DNA of 64,000 bases from the NCBI GenBank assembly GCA_029465975.1, contig CM055742.1:3992365-4056364 (forward strand). Reading direction: 5' to 3'. This DNA comes from Dallia pectoralis. Lineage: Eukaryota; Chordata; Actinopteri; Esociformes; Umbridae. The translations under genes were made by a program, and so were the position numbers. Shown here one piece after another: positions 1-10,645 of this stretch (position 1 is its first letter; each line of letters starts with the position of its first letter). The notes under the pieces were generated by a model that worked only from the letters and a program-made list of their open reading frames with translations, was not told where the DNA came from and did no database searches.

Positions 1-960
1 GATGTAAAGGAGATAGAGAGTGTGTGTGTGTGTAGATGTAAAGGAGATAGAGAGTGTGTGTGTGTGTGTGTGTGTAGATGTAAAGGAGATAGAGAGTGTG
101 TGTTTGTGTAGATGTAAAGGAGATAGAGAGTGTGTGTGTGTGTGTGTAGATGTAAAGGAGATAGAGTGTGTGTGTGTAGTGTGTGTGTGTGTGTGTGTGT
201 AGATGTAAAGGAGATAGAGAGTGTGTGTGTGTGTGTGTGTGTAGATGTAAAGGAGATAGAGAGTGTGTGTGTGTGTGTAGATGTAAAGGAGATAGAGAGT
301 GTGTGTGTGTGTGTGTGTGTGTAGATGTAAAGGAGATAGAGAGTGTGTGTTTGTGTAGATGTAAAGGAGATAGAGAGTGTGTGTGTGTGTGTGTAGATGT
401 AAAGGAGATAGAGTGTGTGTGTGTAGATGTAAAGGAGATAGAGTGTGTGTGTGTGTGTAGATGTAAAGGAGATAGAGAGTGTGTGTGTGTGTGTAGATGT
501 AAAGGAGATAGAGAGTGTGTGTGTGTGTGTGTAGATGTAAAGGAGATAGAGAGTGTGTGTGTGTGTGTGTGTGTAGATGTAAAGGAGATAGAGAGTGTGT
601 GTGTGTGTGTGTGTAGATGTAAAGGAGATAGAGAGTGTGTGTGTGTGTGTGTAGATGTAAAGGAGATAGAGAGTGTGTGTGTGTAGATGTAAAGGAGATA
701 GAGAGTGTGTGTGTGTAGATGTAAAGGAGATAGAGAGTGTGTGTGTGAAGGTCTAGAGGAGATATAATGTGAGGGAGAGTGTGTGTGTGTGTTATCTGTG
801 TGTAGATGTAAAGAAGATGGATATATAATGTGAGGGAGACTAGTGTGTGTGTGTGTGTGTAATCTGTGTGTAGGTGTAGATGTAAAGAAGATTGGTTATA
901 TAATGTGAGGGAGACTAGTGTGTGTGTGTAGATGTAAAGGAGATTAATTAATAATGTGAG
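1..960. repeat. Intronic minisatellite upstream of the crystallin exons
   Basis: About twenty copies of a unit built from AGATGTAAAGGAGATAGAG followed by a variable (TG)n run fill positions 1-750. Copies 750-960 are more diverged and carry a GTGAGGGAGACTAGTG variant. The array ends about 45 bases before the crystallin acceptor at 1003, so it lies in the intron before that exon. ORFs across it (CVCVDVKEIES repeats in several frames) are a by-product of the repeat and are not coding. Confidence 0.9.
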
Positions 961-1003
961 GGAGACTAGTGTGTGGATTTAACCTCCCCTCTGCCCCCGC
1001 CAG

Positions 1004-1445
1004 TCCCACCAGAGCAGCCGCATGCAGATCTTCGAAAAGGAGAACTTCATGGGTCGCAGCACGGAGGTTTGTGACGACTACCCCTCCCTGCAGGCCATGG
1101 GATGGTTCAGGCCCGAGGTTGGATCCATGCACGTGCAGTGTGGCGCGTAAGTCCCCGTGACCGCACTGTCTCCCGCCGCGGCAAAACATAGTTCCATCCA
1201 TCTAACGTTGCTGTCATTTTAGTCACACCCGCTCTCTTTTCTATCCCATCACCTACTCTCTCCCTTCTCCTCTCTTCTTTCTCCCCAAATATGACAGCTT
1301 CGTGTGCTACCAGTTCCCCGGCTACAGGGGCCAGCAGTACATCATGGAGTGTGAGAGACACAGCGGAGACTACCAGCACTGGAAGAACTGGGGCTCCCAC
1401 AGCCAGACCCCCCAGATCCAGTCCATCCGCCGTATCCAGCACTAA
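1004..1445 (+). CDS. Beta-A crystallin, last two coding exons (partial gene)
   Basis: Coding exons are 1004-1146 and 1298-1445 (stop TAA), joined in phase across a GTAAGT donor and a TATGACAG acceptor. The product is the second half of a beta-crystallin: Greek-key motifs 3 and 4 with MQIFEKENFMGR, DDYPSLQAMGW, GYRGQQYIMEC and the terminal QIQSIRRIQH. These match the CRYBA1/CRYBA4 group of soluble lens structural proteins, CRYBA1 most closely by eye. The 5' exons (N-terminal arm and motifs 1-2) lie outside the window, so the exact paralogue cannot be fixed. Odd point: the exon junction reads GAFVCYQF where the mammalian family has GAWVCYQY, so one conserved tryptophan is phenylalanine. The gene is tail-to-tail with unc93b1. 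Confidence is high for the family and low for the paralogue. Confidence 0.9.
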
Positions 1446-1857
1446 GTGGGCCGTGAGCGGACCGGACCCCTACCCAAGCCCCAGGCTTTAGCCCGAGGCC
1501 TGGGTCCACCGGGCCTTAGTCACAGCCGCTCCGCCGCGACCACCCTAGTCAGTCAGAGCCGTCACGCCGTTTTACAGCCATTATCAGAACCGTCACGCAT
1601 CCACATCTCCACCGGCACTTCCATCCCGCGACATCAAGGTCGGCAACGCCGTAGAGTGTATCCGTTGTTACGATGAGAGGACAGTTCAGCGCCCCGGGTT
1701 CGCCAGCCAATGGAGATGAGTCATCACTGTGACACGTCACGTGGTACAGAACCGTTACAGTGTGACAGCTCTGTAACGATCCAATCAGATGCCTCTCCTG
1801 TCGGGGAGTAGTTCGGTTCACCGGTAACAGACTGCGATGACGAGATCCTCACCGACC

Positions 1858-1863
1858 AATAAA
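1858..1863 (+). promoter_or_regulatory. Poly(A) signal of the crystallin gene
   Basis: A canonical AATAAA lies 413 bases after the crystallin stop, on the coding strand. A second AATAAA follows at 2032-2037. Confidence 0.65.
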
Positions 1864-2699
1864 TTCATACTCACCTAAATCCTGTGTCGCTCAGCTTTCT
1901 TGTTTAAAATGCATCCATTTAAGATTTATTTTGAGATGTACAGTGCGATGGAGTTTGAAAGTCTGGCTTCCTTCTGAGTCCACAAAACTCAGGGACCATA
2001 CACACATACACACACCCAGATTTATTGGTCCAATAAAGTGAAACTGGTCAGAAACACAGTGTACACATTTTTTATGTTGTATATGACTGTTGTAGTTGGA
2101 AACGGCAACATTTTTATGGAATATCTACATGGGCGTACAGAGGCCCATTATCAGCAAACATCACTCCACTGTTCCAAAGGCACGTTGCATTTTCTATCCA
2201 GGTTTATCATATTAAAAAGCTAATTCATCATTAGAAACCCCTTTTGCGATTAAGTTAGCAGTTGATAACGGTTCTGTCAATTAAAGAAGGAATAAAACGG
2301 ACCCTTTTTTTAGATTAGTTTAGCATCTGGAGCATCAGCGTTTGTGGGTTCGATTACAGGAAGCCGAACAACTTTCCTCTGAAACTCTTCAATCTATTCT
2401 TGTTCCGAGAAATGAAGGCTATTCCGGACAGAAATAACTTTTTCTGATGTTAATACCTTTCATACTCAACTTTATTACAGTGTAGGAGTTAGTTTATACA
2501 CGTGAACGTCCTCAGATATGTTTCCATGGTGATATAGTTGGGTCTTTCTTAATGAAGACACACAAAAACAACTTTCAACCGACAAAGGCAATAATTACGA
2601 GCAACGCTCCTTTGAATAATTCATGATTAGTGAATTAAACAAATATAACAAAATGACAGGGATGGAAAACAAAAAGTCACACGTCGTCAAAATGTCAAC

Positions 2700-2730
<31 letters not shown>

Positions 2731-3372
2731 CAATAAAAACACATTATGCTTAATCGAGGGGGTTTGTACATTAGCCGTTCAGGGAAAAGTCTCTGACATG
2801 TTTCGGTTCTCTACACATTATGTTTCCATTAAAAGTAGCCTCGTATTCAGTTTCTTCCCATGTGCTATTGGCCTCCTCAACAAGGTCAGGGGTGCACACA
2901 AGCTTTAAACTCTTACCCATGCCATTTGCACATTGCCTGATTTTGCACTATAATATTTGCACTCTTTTGCACTCAGTTACGTATCAGTGATACGTAAAGT
3001 GAATTCCTTGTCTGTACACACATTCACGGCAGTTAAACACTTTTCTGATTCTGGTAAATACTGACCGGGGGTGTAATCGACTCAGTAACTTCCCAGTTAC
3101 TTCCTTTTAGAGTCAAGTGACTTCCCTTTTCGACTCAAAGTCTCATGCAGCTGGGTGGAAGTGCCTTGTTTCAGGGAGAAAATCAATTCCTCTTTGTTTT
3201 TCTTCATAAAAAAGTAAGAATTATCTGTTGTTCTAAACACACTATGAATGCTGTCTTGTTTATACTTTACTCTCCTTTACCTTCGCTTTTCTACTTCGCT
3301 CATATTTCTTCTCCCTCCACCTCTCTCCTTTAAAGTTCCACCACCTTACTCTTAAAGCTCCACCCCTCTCAT
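1864..3372. other. Convergent 3' flank, mostly unc93b1 3' UTR
   Basis: No open frame with family character is present. Minus-strand AATAAA motifs (TTTATT on the plus strand) lie at 2021-2026 and 2471-2476 and are candidate unc93b1 cleavage signals, which would give a 3' UTR of 0.9-1.35 kb. A short (CA)n tract lies at about 2700-2725. Confidence 0.5.
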
Positions 3373-6300
3373 TTAAAGCCCCACCCCCTCTCCCGCTTGC
3401 TCATAATCATCGTGTCGCCCCCTGCGCCGGTCCCTAGCCCCTCCCCTCGGCGAATCAGAGCCCTGCGACCCCGCTTCTCCCACCTCCTCGATCACCTCCT
3501 CTTCAAACTGATGGTCCTCGTCGTCATTCCTGTCGCTGCCCTCCATGTCCGACTCATCTGAGTTTTCCTCTTCCAGGTAACGGTAACCTTTGACCTGAGG
3601 AAGTGTTACATTTGAGGTTCTATGACATCACAGAGCGGCGGGGGCGACAAGGCAAGTATCACAGAAGAACTTAGGAATTTGAGATATCAGAGACTAGTTT
3701 TGTTTAATGAGTATCTTTATGCCTTTATTGTCTACACCAACCTTTAACCAAGGACCACATAATTGGGCTTGTCGTGTACTGTTACTGATGGTGTTAGATA
3801 TCTGGGTGTCGCGGCTAACATAAAACTGTGTTTGCACATCTGCATCAATGTTTGTAAATCTGTATATCTTTAAATGCAATGGCTGACGAGGAACAGGCCA
3901 CAATGCAGCATGAAAAAGCAAAGTATTACCTTGTGTTTGGGACGGGGAATACGAGGCAGCCGGAAACGAATTTTCTTTGCCAGGCGACGCTCCATAGTCC
4001 AATAGCAGGAGCACGCTATCAGCAGGGTGACCAATAGGATGGCTAGTTTGGCCTGAAGAGGAGGTACACAAGGATTGAGCGGAGGAGGGCAACACCTAAA
4101 CACAAGCAGGCCCACACAAACACCTACACAACACACACACAGACAATATGCACACAACACACACACTCACACACACACACACAGACAATATGCACACAAC
4201 ACACACACTCACACACACACACACACACACTAACCCTCATGATGAGCCCGGTCCACAAATAGACTACGAAGATGGCAATTGCCTGCCACCAGTGATAGAT
4301 GGTGAAGACGAAGTCCAGCCGCTCCTTATCCTCATACAGCATACCCAGGATTACTGAGGCAGGAGGAGGTGAAGGAGGAGAGGGGGTGGGGAGAGAGGGG
4401 GTGGGGAGAGAGAGAGGAGATGCGGATGGGGGAGGAGAAGGAGGTGGGGAAGTGAGAGGAGTGTGCAAAGGAAAGGGGGTGAGGAGAGACAGGAGGTCGT
4501 AAAATAAAAGGTGTGTGGAAGAGAGAGAAGGTGGGGAGAGAAAGTGAGTGAGGAGAGAAAGGAGGTCGGGAAGGAGAAAGTGTGGGGAGAGGGGGGTGAG
4601 GAGAGAGGAGAAAAAGAGATAATTAAGACAGAGCGAGAGAGAAAATGGAGGCAGACAGAGACAGAGAATAACGAGGGCATAATCGGTTCTGGGCCAACCT
4701 GGGAAATAACAGTGCATTTCCAACAGGGAAATTAACCCAGTCTGTTATGTATGTGCGAATCAGTCTAATACGACTCACTGCTAAGTCCAATGTACGTGTG
4801 CGAATCAGTGTAATACGACTCACTGCTAAGTCCAATCTACGTGTGCGAATCAGTGTAATACAACTCACTGCTAAGTCCAATCTGCGTGTGCGAATCAGTG
4901 TCATACGACTCACTGCTAAGTCCAATCTACGTGTGCGAATCAGTGTAATACGACTCACTGCTAAGTCCAATCTGCGTGTGCGAATCAGTGTCATACGACT
5001 CACTGCTAAGTCCAATCTGCGTGTGCGAATCAGTGTCATACGACTCACTGCTAAGTCCAATCTGCGTGTGCGAATCAGTGTCATACGACTCACTGCTAAG
5101 TCCAATCTGCGTGTGCGAATCAGTGTCATACAACTCACTGCTAAGTCCAATCTGCGTGTGCGAATCAGTGTCATACAACTCACTGCTAAGTCCAATCTGC
5201 GTGTGCGAATCAGTGTCATACGACTCACTGCTAAGTCCAATCTGCGTGTGCGAATCAGTGTAATACGACTCACTGCTAAGTCCAATCTGCGTGTGCGAAT
5301 CAGTGTAATACGACTCACTGCTAAGTCCGGTCTTATTCAGAGCCGACCCTATTCCCCAAAGAGCTGTGAACAGCAGCAGATAAGGCAGCTGGCCAGGACT
5401 TCTGGGGTCTGGGGACCAGCAAAGTAGGGCCACCAGCAGGGGCCCGTGGATGGCAGCGCCCCCTAGCAGTGACACGTAGCGTGGCAGCTTGAGGAGTGAC
5501 AGGGACAGGGAGGAGGACAAGGAGCAGGAGATGCCGTAGGTCATGATGAGGAGAAACAGCCACTCCAGACCCACAGTGCAAACACCGTATGACTGCAGGA
5601 GAGACAGAGGGAGAGGGAGTGAGAGAGGAAGAGTGAGAGAGAGAGGGAGAGACAGAGAGAGAGAGAGAGAGGGAGAAGGGGAGAGAGAGAGAGAGAGACA
5701 GAGAGAAAGAGGGAGAGAGAGAGGGAGAGAGAGAGAGAGAGAGAGAGCAGAAAGAGATAGAGAGACAAAGTGAGAGAGAAAGGGGGGCAGAGTGAGATAG
5801 AACTTATTACAAAACATTAGAAATAGCATCATATCACCCATTGGAAAAACACCTAAAAAAAATCCAAGTAAACTACAATGCTATTTGGCCCTAAACAGAC
5901 CATACACAGTGGCAGACTGCCTGATCACAAAAATAGACAAAAAACCTAACTATGTACAGACTCAGGGAACACAGCCTGGCCATAGAGACCGGTCGTCACA
6001 GACAGGTCTGGCAACCCAGAGATGAAAGGCTGCGTTTATTCTGCCAACAGAACGCAACTGCGTAAAATATGTTGCATCATACCACACCTGTAGGGACCAC
6101 CAGTTGACCCAATAATCTGCAATAAACTTACACACACAACCCCCCCACACACACACACACAATAGCTGCATGTAATGTTAAGTATAAAATACATTTCTTT
6201 TTAACAGATTTTTGTTGAAAATGGTATGTATTTATTTGTAATTTTTTTGTTGTTGTTTACATTGTGAAACGCTTTGACAATATTTTTCAGTTGTAACTTT

Positions 6301-8076
6301 CATGCCAATTTGAATTTGATAGACAACATCATGATAACACAGTTGTGTCCAATGCAATATAACAACGATAGAGCTGGAGCAGCGTACAAACGTCCAGCCG
6401 GGTCGGGGGGAGCTACGATCAGATCGATTGATTAGATCACGTCCGGAAAACCCAAAGCTCTCGTGAAGCACAGTGTCTCACATGGAAATGAACTACAGCA
6501 GGGAGAGTTCAAAGTCGTTCGGTCGTAGAGAGAAACGTGTTCACCGCAATCCTCTTACCACTATCAGTCCAGTGACGGCGAAGAGGGTCTCCAGTCCGCT
6601 GTAGATGAAGAAGGGGATTAGGAGACGAAGTCGATAGTCCCTCAGGTGTTTGAACGGTAACTGGAAGATGTTCCCCCAGCCGATACTCCTCAGGTCGATC
6701 TCCTCTGTGGGGCGGTAGGCAGCGCCGCACAACAACAGGAACTATGGGTAAAACGCAGCAAAGGACTGTGGGTAAATAAGGGCTACAACTGAGGCGAGGT
6801 TTGGCTTTTAGGAAGCTAATATGACATGTTCCCCATCCCCCTGGGCTACAGTACTACTGAAGTGGGCGTTGGGGTTAGATTCTGGGTTAGGGGGTTTCTG
6901 AAGTTTCTGAAGTTAGGTTCAGGGAAAACAGGACTGCAACGGGGGCGCCTGAGACAACAGCGCCTTACGATGATCATGGAGAGGAAGGCGGCCCCCATCA
7001 GGACACTCTCCACCTCGATCAGGTAGAGCGAACGGGGGAGGTGCTTCAGGACCGTCTTGTTGAAACCTTGGATCAAACCGCTACCCGTCGCACCTGCGGG
7101 GAGAAGTGGGAGAAGTGGAGGTTCAGGGAAGGAGAGACAGAGTAGGAGGGGTGGATGGATGGGTGAATGAGGGAGACAAACAGATAAACCAACAGACTAT
7201 GACACCTCGGTCCTTTAGCGTAGCAGGAGGAGACTAAGGGATAAAGAAACAGCGTTCTGAAACCACAGATCGTGGCTACAACAGGAGAACTAAAGGGACG
7301 TGAAAATGAAGACTAATGAGGCAATAACAGAAGCGAGGACCGGTGAGAGGCATAAATAGAGCTGCGTGAAAACGGAGCCAACGACGGAATTACAACCGTC
7401 GATCTTCTCCTCAGAGTCGGGTGGGGGGGGGGGGGTTAGTTACGACGGGCTCAGTGGTTAGAGGAACCCGGAGGACCACTTTACCGCAGTGTTCGACGCC
7501 GTACAGCGTGTGGTTGTAGTTATTGAGGAACTGGTGGAGGAAGATCCGCATGGGGAACTCGGCGAACACAAGACTGAACTGAGGAGAGACAGAAAGACCA
7601 CCTCACAGTTATTCAATGCACACACACACACACACACACATCTGAAACTGTGTTTGAAGTAACAAACCCTAACCGTAACCCATTATGGCTAACCCTGACC
7701 TAAACACCAAACCCTAAACCTAACCTGTGATGCTGAAATCAAACCATTACCCATAATGCCTAAGCCCCACACTGACCTAAACACCAAACCCAAATAAACT
7801 GCAATGACTATGCATGGTGTCTAAATTGTAAAGCACTAACCGATCCACACTTTAACAGGAATTTCAACACACACACACAGACACACACACACACAGACAG
7901 AGCCAAACACACTTCCGTGTGATTCCACCATGCGGCGACTCACATGAAAGATGATGTAGAACACACACTGGAAGATGATGATGTAGCGATTATACGCCCC
8001 CTCAGGCACTTTCTTCTGTTCCTGAACTTGGTCGTCTTTATAATTTACATACTCATAGTACTGCTGCGCCATCCTG

Positions 8077-8130
<54 letters not shown>

Positions 8131-8977
8131 TGTGTGTGTGCGTGTGTGTGCATTTGTGAGACAGAGAGCAAAACACTGAATGCAATAAGGTGTGTATAAC
8201 ATCACATAGATACAGAGTTAGTAAGCGCTTTATGTACTGTAGCATGTGTCTGCGTCACTGTGAACATTTTCTAGTTCTCATTTCGCTTTTCTCACCTTGT
8301 AATGTAGTTCCCTAACGACGCCCACAGTGGAACAATGGCTGCACCAATAGCTACAGCCGATGGCACCAGGGTGTAGTATCGCTCCCAGAAATTGGTTGAG
8401 ACGAAGAGGGCATAAATTCCACTGGCGAGAAACATCATCCACTTGGTGCCCAGAAACCTGAGAGAAATCAACAGAGTGAAAGGGTGAGAAATAGTGAGAG
8501 AGAGTGAGGGGGAGACAGAGAGATGGATAAATGGTGAGAGAGAGGGAGAAATAGTGTTCAGTACTGGGGTGTAAAGCAGGTTTAGGGTTAGGGTTAGGTT
8601 TAGGGTTATGTGGGTCTGTGTAGTCCTATACCTGATCAGTACAGGTGTGTACAGCAGGTTTAGGGTTAGGTTTAGGGTAAGGTTTTGGGTTAGGTTTAGG
8701 GTTAGGTTTAGGGTTATGTGGGTCTGTGTAGTCCTATACCTGATCAGTACAGGTGTGTTCAGCAGGTTTAGGGTTAGGTTTAGGGTTAGGGTTAGGGTTA
8801 TGTGGGTCTGTGTAGTCCTATACCTGATCAGTACAGGTGTGTACAGCAGGCCGATGATGGGCGTGACATTAATCCCCATCAGCATCTTCTTGTCGATGTC
8901 CTCCAGACCCAGGTTACCATACTTCACCTCTCTGTAGGTCTCATCATAATGCAGGATCAACTGCATCTGCAGCAGGC

Positions 8978-9060
<83 letters not shown>

Positions 9061-10645
9061 ACAAACACACACGCATAACAATTTAGAAGAACAAAATGGA
9101 AAACAGGCAAATAATATGACAGAAAGACAGACACAGACAGACAGACATACAGATACAGACAGACAGATACAGACAGACAGATACACACAGACAGACAGAC
9201 AGATACAGACAGACCGATACACACAGACAGACAGATACAGACAGACAGACAGACAGACAGATACATACAGACATACAGATACAGACCAACATAGAGATAC
9301 AGACAGACAGACAGATACAGACCAACATAGAGATACAGACAGACAGACAGATACAGACAGTCATACAGATACAGACAGACAGACAGATACAGACATACAT
9401 ATACGGACAGACAGACATACAGATACAGACATACATATACAGACAGACATACATATACAGACAGACATACATATACGGACAGACAGACATACATATACAG
9501 ACAGACATACATATACAGACATACAGGCATACATATACAGACAGACATACATATACAGACAGACATATACAGACAGACATACATATACAGACAGACATAC
9601 ATATACGGACAGACAGACATACATACATATACAGACAGACATACATATACAGACATACAGGCATACATATACAGACAGACATACATATACAGACAGACAT
9701 ATACAGACAGACATACATATACAGACAGACATACATATACGGACAGACAGACAGACATACATATACAGACAGACATACATATACAGACATACAGGCATAC
9801 ATATACAGACAGACATACATATACAGACAGACATACATATACAGACATACATATACAGACAGACATACATATACAGACAGACATACATATACAGACATAC
9901 AGGCATACATATACAGACAGACATACATATACAGACAGACATACATATACAGACATACAGGCATACATATACAGACAGACATACATATACACAAAGACAT
10001 ACATATACGGACAGACAGATAAGTACCCATGTAAACGCTGTATACGATCATTCCCCCAACGCTGGCACCCAGGACGTTCTTTATCACGCCCAGCCTCTTC
10101 CTCCTGTAGTATTTCTTCTCCTCCTCTTCTTCATCATACTCTGGCTGAGGGCCAAGGAACTCCTCCATCTGTGGGAGGATTAAAAGGTGTGTGGGATGCG
10201 AATGGAGAGGGTGTGACAGGTGAAAATATAAATATCCTGAGTTAATTACTGATCGAGTTTATCTGTTTCTGTCCGTAATGATTAAGTAACCAATGTAACA
10301 TTAAGTAACATTTTGAGACAAATTATCACTATAAACGCGTTCTTCTACATCACCTGACACGGTCAAAGTCCACGTCCAAAATTTTACGTTAACTGATAAT
10401 AAATATAATATATAAATATATATATTTTTAATCTTATGATGATAAATTGAATTTCTCTAAACATGCAAAGGACATTGGATTTTGATGTTATAGTTGTTTT
10501 AACAGACCTGTCCTTGTATATTGCCTTCTGGACCCACAGGTAACAGGTCTTCGTTTGACATGTCGCCGCCAGGGGGCGCATCGCGGTTCTCAATGACATC
10601 CTCACGGTACACGTTCTCCTCCGTTACTACATCGGCTTCTTCCAT
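3373..10645 (-). CDS. unc93b1: UNC93B1, ER-to-endosome chaperone of nucleic-acid-sensing TLRs (complete)
   Basis: Twelve coding exons in transcript order: 10645-10508, 10168-10027, 8977-8824, 8457-8296, 8073-7944, 7578-7485, 7093-6969, 6741-6559, 5592-5319, 4353-4235, 4052-3930, 3594-3373. All join in phase with GT-AG ends and total 1,866 nt (621 aa; human about 597). The family is unmistakable: EEEEKKYYRRKRLGVIKNVL, LQLILHYDETYREVKYGN (approximately, exon 3), KMLMGINVTP, GTKWMMFLA, WERYYTLVPSAV, CGAAYRPTEEIDLRS, GWGNIFQLPFKH, GSALNKTGLS and MLYEDKERLDFVFTIYHWW. In mammals it is a 12-TM protein that carries TLR3, TLR7 and TLR9 from ER to endosome. Two luminal N-glycosylation sequons are kept (NHT in exon 6, NKT in exon 7). 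The tail is acidic (LEEENSDESDMEG) and ends near a conserved YEQA. Exons 3 and 9 end in tandem repeats that copy their donors. The start lies in an exon encoding an acidic, disordered N-terminus. Confidence 0.95.
4085..4234. repeat. (CA)n-rich tract with a short duplicated segment
   Basis: The tract sits in unc93b1 intron 10, directly after the exon 10 donor in transcript sense. It contains two copies of ACAGACAATATGCACACAAC about 46 bases apart, embedded in CA repeat. Confidence 0.8.
4362..4625. repeat. GA-rich low-complexity tract
   Basis: Purine-rich on the plus strand, hence pyrimidine-rich in the sense of unc93b1, and immediately before the exon 10 acceptor. It may act as an extended polypyrimidine tract. 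ORFs in it are compositional. Confidence 0.8.
4749..5330 (-). repeat. 45-bp minisatellite carrying the exon 9 end and 5' splice site of unc93b1
   Basis: Thirteen tandem copies, about 45 bp apart, starting at the true exon 9 end. In gene sense each copy contains GGACTTAGCA|GTGAGTCG, the last ten exon bases plus the donor. Potential exon ends lie at 5319 (canonical), 5274, 5229, 5184, 5139, 5094, 5049, 5004, 4959, 4914, 4869, 4824 and 4779. The unit is 15 codons and open in the exon frame until a TAG at 4929-4927. Copies differ at single bases only (GTCGTAT/GTTGTAT, TGAC/TTAC), so the array is young or homogenised. Confidence 0.95.
5598..5800. repeat. (GA)n-rich tract before the exon 9 acceptor of unc93b1
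   Basis: Imperfect GAGAGG/GAGACA repeat on the plus strand, pyrimidine-rich in gene sense. It directly precedes the acceptor at 5593-5595. Confidence 0.85.
5800..6320 (+). mobile_element. LINE fragment with 3' end, antisense inside an unc93b1 intron
   Basis: One plus-strand frame reads ADCLITKIDKKPNY, then after a frame shift MYRLREHSLAIETGRHRQVW and RDERLRLFCQQN. This is the recognisable C-terminal part of a fish LINE reverse-transcriptase ORF with its CxxC-like end. The 3' portion includes GCTTTGACAATATTTTTCAG and TTTCATGCCAATTTGAATTT, like the usual 3' tails of these elements. A CA tract has expanded inside it (6130-6160). It is a decayed 5'-truncated copy and not coding. I infer the class from memory of similar fish sequences; the family is not named. 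Confidence 0.7.
7665..7800. repeat. Degenerate telomere-like (CCCTAA)-related repeat
   Basis: Runs such as AACCCTAACC, ACCCTGACCTAAACACC and ACCCTAAACCTAACC occur in the intron between exons 5 and 6 of unc93b1. It looks like decayed interstitial telomeric repeat. Confidence 0.6.
8078..8150. repeat. (GT)n microsatellite abutting the exon 5 acceptor of unc93b1
   Basis: About 35 GT dinucleotides directly upstream, in gene sense, of the exon 5 acceptor. Confidence 0.95.
8555..8850 (-). repeat. Tandem duplication of the exon 3 end and donor of unc93b1 with TTAGGG-like spacers
   Basis: In gene sense the segment ACACCTGTACTGATCAG|GT recurs. Potential exon ends lie at 8824 (canonical), 8740 and 8632, each followed by the same GTATAGGACTACACAGACCC. 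A fourth partial copy at about 8555-8580 has lost its donor. The spacers are CCCTAA/CCCTAAA telomere-like repeats. Units measure 84 and 108 bp, both multiples of three, and the exon frame stays open through all of them. Confidence 0.93.
8978..9060. repeat. (CA)n microsatellite abutting the exon 3 acceptor of unc93b1
   Basis: About 40 CA dinucleotides lie directly next to the acceptor at 8978-8980, with only a TAG between. Confidence 0.95.
9112..10020. repeat. Large complex (GACA)n/(TACA)n array in unc93b1 intron 2
   Basis: About 0.9 kb of GACA, TACA and ATACATATACAGACAG permutations fills most of intron 2. Its 4-bp-related periodicity keeps long frames open on both strands. These frames are repeat products with no family similarity. 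Confidence 0.95.

Noticed and set aside
4760..5320. TAATACGACTCACT in several minisatellite copies resembles the phage T7 promoter
   Set aside because: The match stops after 14 bases (GCTAAG follows instead of TATAGGG) and comes from the exon end plus donor read backwards. It is chance, though it could misprime T7-tailed primers.
4747..5427. 226-codon plus-strand ORF of repeated LRVRISVIRLTAKSN
   Set aside because: It is the antisense reading of the 45-bp minisatellite and of unc93b1 exon 9.
8292..10168. Very long open frames (over 350 codons) on both strands with SVYVCLSVYVC or DRHTYTDRQ repeats
   Set aside because: They run through (CA)n and (GACA/TACA)n arrays; only the short pieces at 8296-8457, 8824-8977 and 10027-10168 are real unc93b1 exons.
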